Assembly: GCF_008271695.1 (NCBI RefSeq)
Contig: NZ_VKKY01000001.1
Span: forward strand, 1,854,589 to 1,918,588
Length of the DNA: 64,000 nt
DNA from: Rufibacter hautae
GTDB lineage: Bacteria > Bacteroidota > Bacteroidia > Cytophagales > Hymenobacteraceae
Direction of reading: 5' to 3'
This document shows positions 17,440 to 23,905 of this stretch, piece by piece. The notes under the pieces are model-generated. The model was not told the origin of the DNA and did not search any database. It saw nothing but the letters and a program-made list of their open reading frames with translations. The stretch's first letter is position 1, and every line of letters starts with the position of its first letter. The position numbers and the translations under genes were made by a program.

Positions 17440-17469
17440 GTTACTTTTCTCATCAAGGAGAAAAGTGAC
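17440..17469. repeat. Hairpin within a recurrent Bacteroidota-type intergenic repeat
   Basis: GTTACTTTTCTC (17440-17451) pairs with GAGAAAAGTGAC (17458-17469) with one G-U pair. The surrounding text (CTGTCCGAGCGTCAGCGAG upstream) is of a kind I recall as common between genes in this phylum and often mis-called as small ORFs; this is recollection, not a search. Confidence 0.5.
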
Positions 17470-17547
17470 AAACACCCGCAGACCGCGACTGCAGTCCTGA
17501 GGCTTGGTAAGGAAGGAAGTAGGAAGTAACTACCTCCAAAGTGCCTT

Positions 17548-17610
17548 TGAGGCTGACGCCTCACTGCAGTTGCAAACTGCAGACCATGGTAGGTCCAAGT
17601 TGAAAACTTG
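17548..17610. repeat. Three tandem short hairpins
   Basis: TGAGGC/GCCTCA (17548-17563), CTGCAGT/ACTGCAG (17564-17582) and CAAGTT/AACTTG (17596-17610) follow one another with small loops. The regular spacing of self-complementary words suggests a repeat element rather than chance. Confidence 0.6.
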
Positions 17611-17705
17611 AACCAGAGAAAGAGATATAATAATAGTTGCAAAAACGAACCATCACCAATACTCATCAAAGTGACGACGAATGAGCCGGGAGCCTACCTA
17701 AATCC

Positions 17706-17740
17706 CTTAAGGCCTGTTTCCTCAAAAACGCAGCAAAAAC
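17706..17740. repeat. Dispersed palindrome copy upstream of a promoter
   Basis: TTAAGGCCTGTTTCCTCAAA then AACGCAGCAAAAAC; left half near-consensus. It lies about 55 bases upstream of the promoter of the following lipoprotein gene. Confidence 0.7.
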
Positions 17741-17793
17741 TCACCTTAAGCCCAAAGCTTTTCTGTTAACTCCCTAGAGCAAGAAACCGTACG

Positions 17794-17824
17794 TTGTGTA
17801 TAAGCCAATCAAGCCCCATCTTTG
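17794..17824 (+). promoter_or_regulatory. Candidate promoter of the Tll0287-like lipoprotein gene
   Basis: TTG at 17794-17796, 20 bases, then CATCTTTG at 17817-17824 (one mismatch to TAnnTTTG). The spacing fits the phylum's -33/-7 arrangement and would give a leader of about 35 bases. Confidence 0.5.
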
Positions 17825-17866
17825 CCGTCTGTAAGGCGCCTGAGGCGTTGGTTTACAATAATACCC

Positions 17867-18568
17867 ATGATAAAACAGAAGTCATATTTCGTCCTGCTGG
17901 CGCTTAGCTTTTTCACGTGGGCCTGTGAGCCGGAGAAATTGGAGCGAGGCAAGGAAATGGCCGTGGAGGCCGAACGCCATAAGGTGAAGCGCATCACGCA
18001 GGAAGACATGGAAAAGCAGGCCCTGCTAGCCGGCGATACCATTATCAGGTTGGTGGAGGGCGCTTTTCTGCAGTTAGCCGAGAGCCAGCCCAAAGAGCAG
18101 GCCTTGTTTGTGGCCCAACCAGACAAACTGCCTACGGTGAACAGCATCCTGCAACGCTACAACGCCACCTTAACCCGGCAGGCTTTTAGCTCTGAGAACG
18201 AGGCCAAACAGTTCCTGACTCAGAACCAGCTTCTTTCCGAGGCCGGAAAACCGGTGCCGCACGTGGAACTTCAGGTACGAGAGGGCCTTTTCCAATACCA
18301 GCGTCCTATTGAGATCAGGAGAAGGAACTGCGCCAGTTGCGATGAACCCAGCCTGCTAGATTACACCTCCTCCACCCTGGATCAACTGCGGGTGTTCTCA
18401 GCACAGGGTCAGCCCGACGGGTTTGAGGAAGGTCAGGTAAGGGGCGTCTGGACCATCTCTTTCCCGCGCAAGAAAATCATTGAGCACATCACCCTTAAGA
18501 CCAAGCCTTCTAGAAGGGGCCGAGGTGGGTTCTTCGGGAGTAAGCCCGATTCTGCCAAATCTCAATAA
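17867..18568 (+). CDS. Lipoprotein with degenerate Tll0287/DUF3365-like domain
   Basis: 233 residues from ATG 17867 (lipobox FTWAC, Cys20); the frame extends upstream but the promoter lies there. The order of motifs resembles the Tll0287-like (DUF3365) c-type haem sensor domain: an N-terminal GDTIIRLVEGAFLQL helix, YQRPIEI before a cysteine motif, then GFEEGQVRGVWTISF, like the family's G-x-RG-x-x-S ending. In that family the cysteine motif is CxxCH; here it reads C155-A-S-C158-D159, so the haem-ligating histidine is replaced by aspartate and covalent haem attachment with histidine ligation is unlikely. The C-terminus is basic and low-complexity (SRRGRGGFFGSK). Family assignment is inferred from pattern only. 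Convergent with the MG2 gene. Confidence 0.6.
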   Translation: MIKQKSYFVLLALSFFTWACEPEKLERGKEMAVEAERHKVKRITQEDMEKQALLAGDTIIRLVEGAFLQLAESQPKEQALFVAQPDKLPTVNSILQRYNATLTRQAFSSENEAKQFLTQNQLLSEAGKPVPHVELQVREGLFQYQRPIEIRRRNCASCDEPSLLDYTSSTLDQLRVFSAQGQPDGFEEGQVRGVWTISFPRKKIIEHITLKTKPSRRGRGGFFGSKPDSAKSQ

Positions 18569-18583
18569 AAACGATAGGTAACC

Positions 18584-18620
18584 TGTTTTGCCTCGGTTTC
18601 TCCAAAATGAGGCAAAAACC
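18584..18620. repeat. Dispersed palindrome copy between convergent stops
   Basis: GTTTTGCCTC and GAGGCAAAAAC arms around a GGTTTCTCCAAAAT centre. It fills the 52-base gap, ending at the base next to the MG2 gene stop codon, and could act as terminator for both genes. Confidence 0.8.
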
Positions 18621-21335
18621 TTATTTCACCTGGAACGTGGTGGTCAGATACCCCAATTTTCCGGTAGGCGTCATGCCTTCCAGAACAGCCCGGTAAGTAG
18701 ATTTCTGGTCGGCGGTGAAGAAGGTGATCTCGGCTTTACCGGTGGCATCGGTCTTAATGTTCGGGCTCCAGACAAGCGTGGTGCGCAGGTCTGGCATGAC
18801 CACGTTACTGGTATCTGGCTTGTCATAACGGGGCAGGTAGAATTCACGCGCTTTCTGGAAGTACAGCCCCTGGTAGGTAGCCATGCCCGGCATTTTCCCT
18901 GATGTGCCGGGTTTGTCGCTTTTGTCGGGTCCTCTTTTGGTGGTGATGGCAATGACCCCGTTTCCGCCGCGGGAACCGTACATAGCCGAGGAAGCACCCG
19001 GTTTCAATATCTCCACGGCCTCTACCTGGCTGGGGTTTAAGGATTGGATAAAGGAGGCATCTGTTTGGGTACCGTCCAGCAGAAACAGCGGCTGTCCTCC
19101 ACCCCGCATGCTCACCATGCCGTTGCTCACCTGCAAGCCGGCTACCCGTCCCTGCAAGCCTTGTATGATGTCCATGCCACGCGGAAGTTCAGATCCTCTC
19201 AACACCCTATCGGCGGTGGAGTGCAGGCTTCCAGCAGCGGGTTTGAATTCCTCCTGCTTCTTCCCGCGCACGTTCACCTGCTGCAGCATAATGCCGCTCT
19301 TTCCGGAGAACTGGTCCAGTTTCAGCTGCTCGCGGTTGCGCTGCAGGTACGCCCATACTTCATTGGAATACGGCGCCGGGATTGGTTCATACGGCACCTG
19401 TGGGAAGGCTTGGATTTGCGGCAGGTTGTTGTCTAATTCCACAAAGGCGCTGGCCACCCCTTTGGCCGACTGAACCGTGATGGTAGAGGTATCCGGGAAG
19501 CTGGCCAGGCTGAACTGGAACCTTCCCCGGTCATCGGTCTGCAGTTTGATGGTGGCCATGGGGTTGTTGCCGTTCATGAGCATGATGTCTGAGTAGGCAT
19601 CCGGCTGGCCGGTGATTTTGGTAACCGTACCGCTCACGTATAAGTCCCGCTCGGCACGGTACTGCAGCTGTGGAAACTTATCCTGCAGGATTTCCTTCCA
19701 GACAAACCGGCGCCAGCCTTGGGTGAGCAGCAGGTTATCCAGAGCGAGCACCACCTCGGGCGCAGCTGAGCTGAAGTAATACGAGGGTTCTTCCACGTGG
19801 CCTTTCAGGTCTGAGCTGAGAAGCAGGTAAGACATCAGATTAGCCGCGTGCGGTGAAGGGGTGACGGTTTTCTGGTCGGTGATGGCTAGGGAGAAGTTGC
19901 CGGCCACAGGGGCACCGGTCTCGTCCTTCGCCTGCAGTTGCATCGTCACTTTCTCGCGGGGTTTGTAGGCAGGCTTGTCTGGCGTGAGGGTCATCTGTAC
20001 CTGCGGAGCGTGGTTCACAAACACCAGCCGCTCGCCCAGGGGCTCACCGGTCTCAGAGAAGACCGTGAACTGCACCAGGCCTGAGGGGAACTTGCTTTTG
20101 GGCACTTCCATCTGGAAAACCTCCTGCGCAACCGGGCTAGAGGCTGCGTACAAGACCTCACCCCGTACCTGGGCCACCAGGTGCAAGGATTTGGGTTTGC
20201 CCACGCTGTCCTGCTTAAAGCCCAGGCTATAAAATTTGACCCTGATATTAGGCCCCGTTTTGCTGTCTACTGAGAAAACAAAGCCCTTTTTCTGCGGAAC
20301 CGGCAGCGGGTATTCCTTCGCTATGCCTTTGGGGGCCGTGATGCGGGCCGTGTACTGTTGGTTGGCCTCGGGGATAAAGCCTACCCGGCCCATCCCAAAT
20401 TTGAGCGCCTTGAAGTCCACTACTTTCTGGCCCTGCTGGTTGTAAATGGCGCCTTGCACATCTTTGCCCAGACCGTTGGCATCCACTGCTTTGAAGCCTA
20501 CCATGTTCCAGAGGCCAGCTACCAGGTTGCCGCCTTCGGGGAAGAATTGCACATCTAACTGCTCTTTGGGCATGGGAATGGCAATGGTGCGGTTCAGGTT
20601 GCCGGCTTGCTGTTCTATGGCCAGGAAGATTTTGGGGCTTGTGGTTTCATCGTGCGGCAAGAACAAACGCAGGAAGGTTTTCCCCTCGGTGGAGGTGGTG
20701 GCCTTTTTGGTGCCTCCTTTTTTATCGAAGTTGGTAGAGTAGGAAAAGGTGGTTTGCGCCAAAGGCTTTGCCCCGTAGTTTTGCAGGCGAAGGTTCACCA
20801 GAACAGAATCGCCGGAGGGTTGGGGCTTGAAGGTGAAAGCGGTGGTGGTGACTACGTCGTTTTTGCGGGGACTCCAGACGGTGATGTTCTGGTGGAAGAA
20901 GTAGGCCTCGTCAAAGTTCTGCATCCAGCTGGTGTAGGCACGTAAGCGGTAGGTCCCCTCGGGCATGTCATCGGGCAGCGCGAAATCGCCGTTTCCTTTG
21001 CCTTTGTCCAGCCGCACCACACTGGTTTTGTAGAACGTGTTGTCTGGGGTGATCAGCTCTACGTACAGTACTTTGCTCATGTCATTGGGCACGTGGTCAT
21101 GCGCGTTGACCAGGTACGCCTTGAACCAGATGTCCTCGCCGGCGGCGTAATACGGTTTGTCCAGGTGCAGGTACACTTTCTCCTGCGGGTATTTGGCGTG
21201 CAGCGTGGTCAGTTTGGCTACTACCCGGTTGATGACCTCGTTCTGTTGCCAGGCCGGCGGCGCAAAGGCAGCCAAAAGGCCTGCCAGGGCCAGCAGCAGA
21301 AAGAAAAAGCTTTTAGGGAAACGGTGGAATGACAT
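18621..21335 (-). CDS. MG2-domain exported protein with C-terminal TonB plug domain
   Basis: 904 residues from ATG 21335 (signal peptide MSFHRFPKSFFFLLLALAGL). Residues ~40-150 are an alpha-2-macroglobulin MG2 domain (EKVYLHLDKPYYAAGEDIWF). Several beta-sandwich and carboxypeptidase-regulatory-like stretches follow. Residues ~700-810 match a TonB receptor plug (LPRGMDIIQGLQGRVAGLQV, SMRGGGQPLFLLDG, SQVEAVEILKPGASSAMYGS). There is no beta-barrel after the plug; the last ~100 residues look like another beta domain (DATGKAEITFFTADQKSTYR). This MG2-plug arrangement recurs in Bacteroidota, but its job is unknown; protein capture or transport at the envelope is a guess. Confidence 0.8.
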   Translation of the reverse strand: MSFHRFPKSFFFLLLALAGLLAAFAPPAWQQNEVINRVVAKLTTLHAKYPQEKVYLHLDKPYYAAGEDIWFKAYLVNAHDHVPNDMSKVLYVELITPDNTFYKTSVVRLDKGKGNGDFALPDDMPEGTYRLRAYTSWMQNFDEAYFFHQNITVWSPRKNDVVTTTAFTFKPQPSGDSVLVNLRLQNYGAKPLAQTTFSYSTNFDKKGGTKKATTSTEGKTFLRLFLPHDETTSPKIFLAIEQQAGNLNRTIAIPMPKEQLDVQFFPEGGNLVAGLWNMVGFKAVDANGLGKDVQGAIYNQQGQKVVDFKALKFGMGRVGFIPEANQQYTARITAPKGIAKEYPLPVPQKKGFVFSVDSKTGPNIRVKFYSLGFKQDSVGKPKSLHLVAQVRGEVLYAASSPVAQEVFQMEVPKSKFPSGLVQFTVFSETGEPLGERLVFVNHAPQVQMTLTPDKPAYKPREKVTMQLQAKDETGAPVAGNFSLAITDQKTVTPSPHAANLMSYLLLSSDLKGHVEEPSYYFSSAAPEVVLALDNLLLTQGWRRFVWKEILQDKFPQLQYRAERDLYVSGTVTKITGQPDAYSDIMLMNGNNPMATIKLQTDDRGRFQFSLASFPDTSTITVQSAKGVASAFVELDNNLPQIQAFPQVPYEPIPAPYSNEVWAYLQRNREQLKLDQFSGKSGIMLQQVNVRGKKQEEFKPAAGSLHSTADRVLRGSELPRGMDIIQGLQGRVAGLQVSNGMVSMRGGGQPLFLLDGTQTDASFIQSLNPSQVEAVEILKPGASSAMYGSRGGNGVIAITTKRGPDKSDKPGTSGKMPGMATYQGLYFQKAREFYLPRYDKPDTSNVVMPDLRTTLVWSPNIKTDATGKAEITFFTADQKSTYRAVLEGMTPTGKLGYLTTTFQVK

Positions 21336-21446
21336 ACAGCAAGAAGGATTAAGGCCTGGGAAAAACACCTGCGCTTGGGAGCCACCGGTGCTTTCCAGAG
21401 ACAACGTAATTTACTTCGGTCTTTTACATAATAAAAGTGGCAGGCG

Positions 21447-21484
21447 TATTTTGGGCTTTATTTCTGAAAAAGAGGCTAAAAGCG
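21447..21484. repeat. Dispersed palindrome copy abutting the thioredoxin promoter
   Basis: GGGCTTTATTTCTGAAAAAG then AGGCTAAAAGCG, in a divergent gap. Its right end is 2 bases from the TAAATTTG box of the thioredoxin operon, so it could influence that promoter. Confidence 0.7.
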
Positions 21485-21485
21485 T

Positions 21486-21493
21486 TAAATTTG
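21486..21493 (+). promoter_or_regulatory. Candidate -7 box of the thioredoxin operon
   Basis: TAAATTTG is an exact TAnnTTTG match, 41 bases before the thioredoxin ATG. No clear -33 TTG. Confidence 0.5.
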
Positions 21494-21534
21494 CGGAGGA
21501 TTTGATTTTTTAATGTACCTACATTTTTAAGAGT

Positions 21535-21852
21535 ATGGCTATTATTCAAGCTACCGATACAGATTTCCAGGATGTGCTCAAAAATAACGAGCGCGTGGTG
21601 GTGAAGTATTTCGCCGATTGGTGCGGCAACTGCCGTCTGTTTTCCCCTAAGTTCAAGCGCATGTCTGGCAACGAGGAGTTTGCGAACGTGGCTTTCGTGG
21701 ATGTGAACGCGGAGACCAGCCCCGAGGCCCGCAAACTGGCCGGCGTAACCAACCTGCCTTTCTTCGCGGTGTTCAAGAACGGCGAATTGGTGGAAGGCGC
21801 TGCCACCAGCAAAGAAGATTTTGTAACCGAAATGGTTCGTAAACTAGCCTAA
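21535..21852 (+). CDS. Thioredoxin-family protein with WCGNC active site
   Basis: 105 residues, a single thioredoxin fold without signal peptide, hence cytosolic. The active site is W29-C30-G-N-C33 where ordinary thioredoxins have WCGPC; the proline usually tunes redox potential. The cis-proline loop is present (NLPFFAVFKNG). Likely a thiol-disulfide oxidoreductase, possibly with a specialised partner. An 80-codon DUF6952 gene starts 7 bases downstream in an evident two-gene operon. Confidence 0.9.
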   Translation: MAIIQATDTDFQDVLKNNERVVVKYFADWCGNCRLFSPKFKRMSGNEEFANVAFVDVNAETSPEARKLAGVTNLPFFAVFKNGELVEGAATSKEDFVTEMVRKLA

Positions 21853-21859
21853 TTTTCCC

Positions 21860-22102
21860 ATGAAGATACCAGCCATTAAGAAACTGGTGGAGACGCAGAC
21901 CATTGACAGCCTGCGCGAAGCCGAGGAGCAACTAATCAACGAAGAAACGCCCGCCTTTGAGATTGAAGGCGCCGACGAAGGCGAGAAACTGACCCACGTA
22001 TTTGGTGCCATCTGGATCCTGAACCACATGGGCGACCATAACACTGATTTCAAAACCGCCCTGCGCGAGTTCACCCAAAAGGTGCGCATCTCCATCAGCT
22101 AA
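21860..22102 (+). CDS. DUF6952-type small acidic protein
   Basis: 80 residues, acidic in the N-terminal half (LREAEEQLINEE, IEGADEGEKLTHV), then GAIWILNHM and a helical end. It resembles DUF6952, small Bacteroidota proteins that I recall as regular downstream neighbours of a thioredoxin-like gene; the 7-base spacing here fits. Function unknown; a thioredoxin partner or substrate is the natural hypothesis. Followed by a strong terminator. Confidence 0.75.
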   Translation: MKIPAIKKLVETQTIDSLREAEEQLINEETPAFEIEGADEGEKLTHVFGAIWILNHMGDHNTDFKTALREFTQKVRISIS

Positions 22103-22126
22103 GATGGCAGTGTTGCCCATAGAACT

Positions 22127-22162
22127 AAAAAAGCCTGCTAACGTCATTTAGCAGGCTTTTTT
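22127..22162. terminator. Bidirectional terminator
   Basis: Perfect 15-bp stem (22127-22141 with 22148-22162), GCCTGCTAA core, with A-run and T-run ends. It serves the thioredoxin operon and the convergent TetR-type gene. Confidence 0.9.
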
Positions 22163-22185
22163 GTTAAATAGTATTTAAAACGGGT

Positions 22186-22794
22186 TTACTTCAGCTTGGA
22201 GAAAAAGTCCTCGGCGGTTTTCATGGCTTCCTCCGTGCAGATGCCGCGTATGTAGTACAGGAATACACTCCGGAAAACCTCAGAGATGTCAAACCTGTCT
22301 GGCGGGAACGTCAAGGGGTTCACAATGAGGCCCAACTGCTCCAGCATGATCTTGGTCACCAATTGGATGTTTAGGTCCTGCCGGAATTCTTTCTGCAGCA
22401 CGCCCGCGTTGAGCAGGTTATACAGCAGGTGCGTGGTATAGTCATTGGAGTGGTTCCAATACAGGTTCCAGGCCGTTGGGTAGGTCTGCTGGATTTCCAT
22501 GAGCACCGTGGGCTGCGAGGCACGCAGCGTGTCAAGGCCCAGTTTCACCACCAGCAGCAACCGCCGCAAGGGGCTGGGTTCCCCCGCGAAAATGCGCTCA
22601 TGGTCCTGCTTACGGGATTCCAAATCATATTGCACCACCTGGGTGACCAGATCTTCCATTCCCTTGAAAAACTCCCGGAAAGTGGCCGAAGAAATATCAA
22701 CACGGTCCAGGATCTCCTTCTCGCTGAGGTGGGCCACGCCCTCCTGCCTGAAAAGATTGAGTACTTCCTGTAAAACGGTTTGCTTAAATGTCAT
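22186..22794 (-). CDS. TetR/AcrR-type transcriptional regulator, paralogue 1
   Basis: 202 residues. The N-terminal ~55 residues fit a TetR helix-turn-helix (LNLFRQEGVAHLSEKEILDR, SSATFREFFKGMEDLV). The rest is a helical ligand-binding domain ending EVFRSVFLYYIRGICTEEAM. It is clearly homologous end to end with the next gene upstream (EVFRGIFLYYLKGISTEKG), so the pair arose by duplication. The start codon lies inside one unit of a perfect 101-bp tandem repeat that also carries its promoter box. Ligand and targets unknown; no transporter or enzyme is in the same operon. Confidence 0.85.
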   Translation of the reverse strand: MTFKQTVLQEVLNLFRQEGVAHLSEKEILDRVDISSATFREFFKGMEDLVTQVVQYDLESRKQDHERIFAGEPSPLRRLLLVVKLGLDTLRASQPTVLMEIQQTYPTAWNLYWNHSNDYTTHLLYNLLNAGVLQKEFRQDLNIQLVTKIMLEQLGLIVNPLTFPPDRFDISEVFRSVFLYYIRGICTEEAMKTAEDFFSKLK

Positions 22795-22799
22795 CTATA

Positions 22800-22822
22800 G
22801 TCTGAAAAATCGGGTTAAAACC
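22800..22822. repeat. Partial dispersed palindrome (duplicated at 22901-22923)
   Basis: GTCTGAAAAATCGGGTTAAAAC is the core and right half of the element; the left half is absent. It lies in the 5' leader of a TetR-type gene. Confidence 0.45.
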
Positions 22823-22857
22823 AGATAATGGCGCGCGGTTCAATGTTTTACGAAACG

Positions 22858-22865
22858 CAAAGATA
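22858..22865 (-). promoter_or_regulatory. -7 box of TetR paralogue 1, proximal copy
   Basis: TATCTTTG on the minus strand, exact TAnnTTTG match, 63 bases before the ATG. No TTG at the expected distance upstream. Confidence 0.5.
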
Positions 22866-22958
22866 TTACTTTCTTTTCTAGCAGATATATGTCATCTATA
22901 GTCTGAAAAATCGGGTTAAAACCAGATAATGGCGCGCGGTTCAATGTTTTACGAAACG

Positions 22959-22966
22959 CAAAGATA
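22959..22966 (-). promoter_or_regulatory. -7 box of TetR paralogue 1, distal duplicated copy
   Basis: The same TATCTTTG, 101 bases further upstream in the second repeat unit. Transcripts from here would include a five-codon upstream ORF (the copied start codon) in the leader. Confidence 0.45.
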
Positions 22967-23029
22967 TTACTTTCTTTTCTAGCAGATATAAGTACTTTCC
23001 GCGGAAATGCACAAAAAACCGGCCAAAGG

Positions 23030-23638
23030 CTAAAGCGTGAAGCTAGAGAAAAAGTTCTCCAGTTCTTTGTTGCCTTTCTCGGTGGAGATGCCTTTGAGGT
23101 AATACAGGAAAATGCCCCTGAACACCTCAGATAAATTGTAGCGGTGGGGCGGAAAAAGGGATTGGTTCAAAAGGATATTGATCTGCTCCAGCAACACTTT
23201 GGTGACCACCTCAATGTTGAGATCGGGCCGGAAAACCTGCTGCTGAATGCCTTTGTTCAGTAAGTCATAGAACAGGTAATAAGAATGCATCTGGGCGTGG
23301 CGCAGGTACAGGGTCCAGATGCGCGGGTACAGGTACTGAATCTGGACAAAGAAGCTGGGATTGATCTGCTGCAACTGCCCCACGTGCTGTTTAATGACCT
23401 GCATGATCTTGCCAATGGAATGGTCCACCTCCAACAGAAGCTTGTCTTGGATCTCTTTCTGCTCAGAGAGGTAAAGCTCCACGGCCTGGCGCAGGAAGTC
23501 TTCTTTATCGGTGAAAGACTCGTTGAAATCCTCCACAGATAAACCAAAGTTCTGCATGAGCTGCCGCTCTGTTAAGTCTTTGACTCCATTGGCAGAGAAG
23601 GAGCGCATGGCCGTGCGTAAGAGCTCGTCCTTGGTCAT
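23030..23638 (-). CDS. TetR/AcrR-type transcriptional regulator, paralogue 2
   Basis: 202 residues, the same length as paralogue 1 and similar throughout: helix-turn-helix at ~5-50 (LLRTAMRSFSANGVKDLTER, VEDFNESFTDKEDFL), then a helical effector domain. It has the best promoter in the window just upstream. Both genes run in the same direction, 235 bases apart. Divergence in the effector domain suggests different ligands or heterodimer formation; this is inference. Confidence 0.85.
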   Translation of the reverse strand: MTKDELLRTAMRSFSANGVKDLTERQLMQNFGLSVEDFNESFTDKEDFLRQAVELYLSEQKEIQDKLLLEVDHSIGKIMQVIKQHVGQLQQINPSFFVQIQYLYPRIWTLYLRHAQMHSYYLFYDLLNKGIQQQVFRPDLNIEVVTKVLLEQINILLNQSLFPPHRYNLSEVFRGIFLYYLKGISTEKGNKELENFFSSFTL

Positions 23639-23671
23639 TTTCTGGGGCCGTTTACAGGGTTAGGGGGTAAA

Positions 23672-23701
23672 CAAATATAACACTTTTCAGATAAGAACAA
23701 A
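23672..23701 (-). promoter_or_regulatory. Promoter of TetR paralogue 2
   Basis: On the minus strand TTTG (23701-23698), 18 bases, TATATTTG (23679-23672): both elements match the Bacteroidota consensus with near-ideal spacing. It would give a leader of about 30 bases. Confidence 0.7.
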
Positions 23702-23841
23702 GCCTTGCCAAAAGTGGATAAAGGTTATTCTGTATCTCAGATAATTCGCTTTGGAGACTAGTATATCGCTGATCATCAGTAGGTATAATCTGGATTATGA
23801 CCCTGAGAAAAGAAGAAAATACAGGGGTTATCCACAGCCAT

Positions 23842-23877
23842 TTATAAACCGATTTTGCAAAAATAGCCCCTAAACAG
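23842..23877. repeat. Dispersed palindrome copy
   Basis: AACCGATTTTGCAAAAATAG then CCCCTAAACAG, 28 bases beyond the stop codon of the GT39-like gene. Confidence 0.65.
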
Positions 23878-23905
23878 AAGGTGTACTGCAAATGGAAAAT
23901 GCTGT

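Larger units (their letters stand above)
16833..17793. other. ~1-kb non-coding, hairpin- and repeat-rich stretch
   Basis: No credible ORF. In order it holds a terminator, a dispersed palindrome, a CCCCT...AGGGG repeat, a TAGG-CTTGTGG-TGCCC repeat, a large inverted repeat (17261-17313), a hairpin at 17440-17469, three tandem hairpins (17548-17610) and a second dispersed palindrome. Open frames across it are short and cross these structures, so I regard them as spurious. Confidence 0.7.
22788..22990. repeat. Perfect 101-bp tandem duplication covering a TetR start codon and promoter
   Basis: Unit 1 is 22788-22888 and unit 2 is 22889-22989, with one further matching base at 22990; no mismatch seen. 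Unit 1 contains the start codon of paralogue 1 (22792-22794). Unit 2 repeats the -7 box and the ATG, but there the frame stops after five codons. Each unit also holds the right half of a dispersed palindrome. Confidence 0.95.

Noticed and set aside
23713-23836. TTATCCACA (23828-23836) and the inverted near-match AGTGGATAA (23713-23721): DnaA-box-like 9-mers, possible origin of replication
   Set aside because: Only two boxes, one imperfect, with no dnaA, dnaN or AT-rich unwinding array nearby; they lie in a TetR-gene promoter region and chance occurrence is likely.
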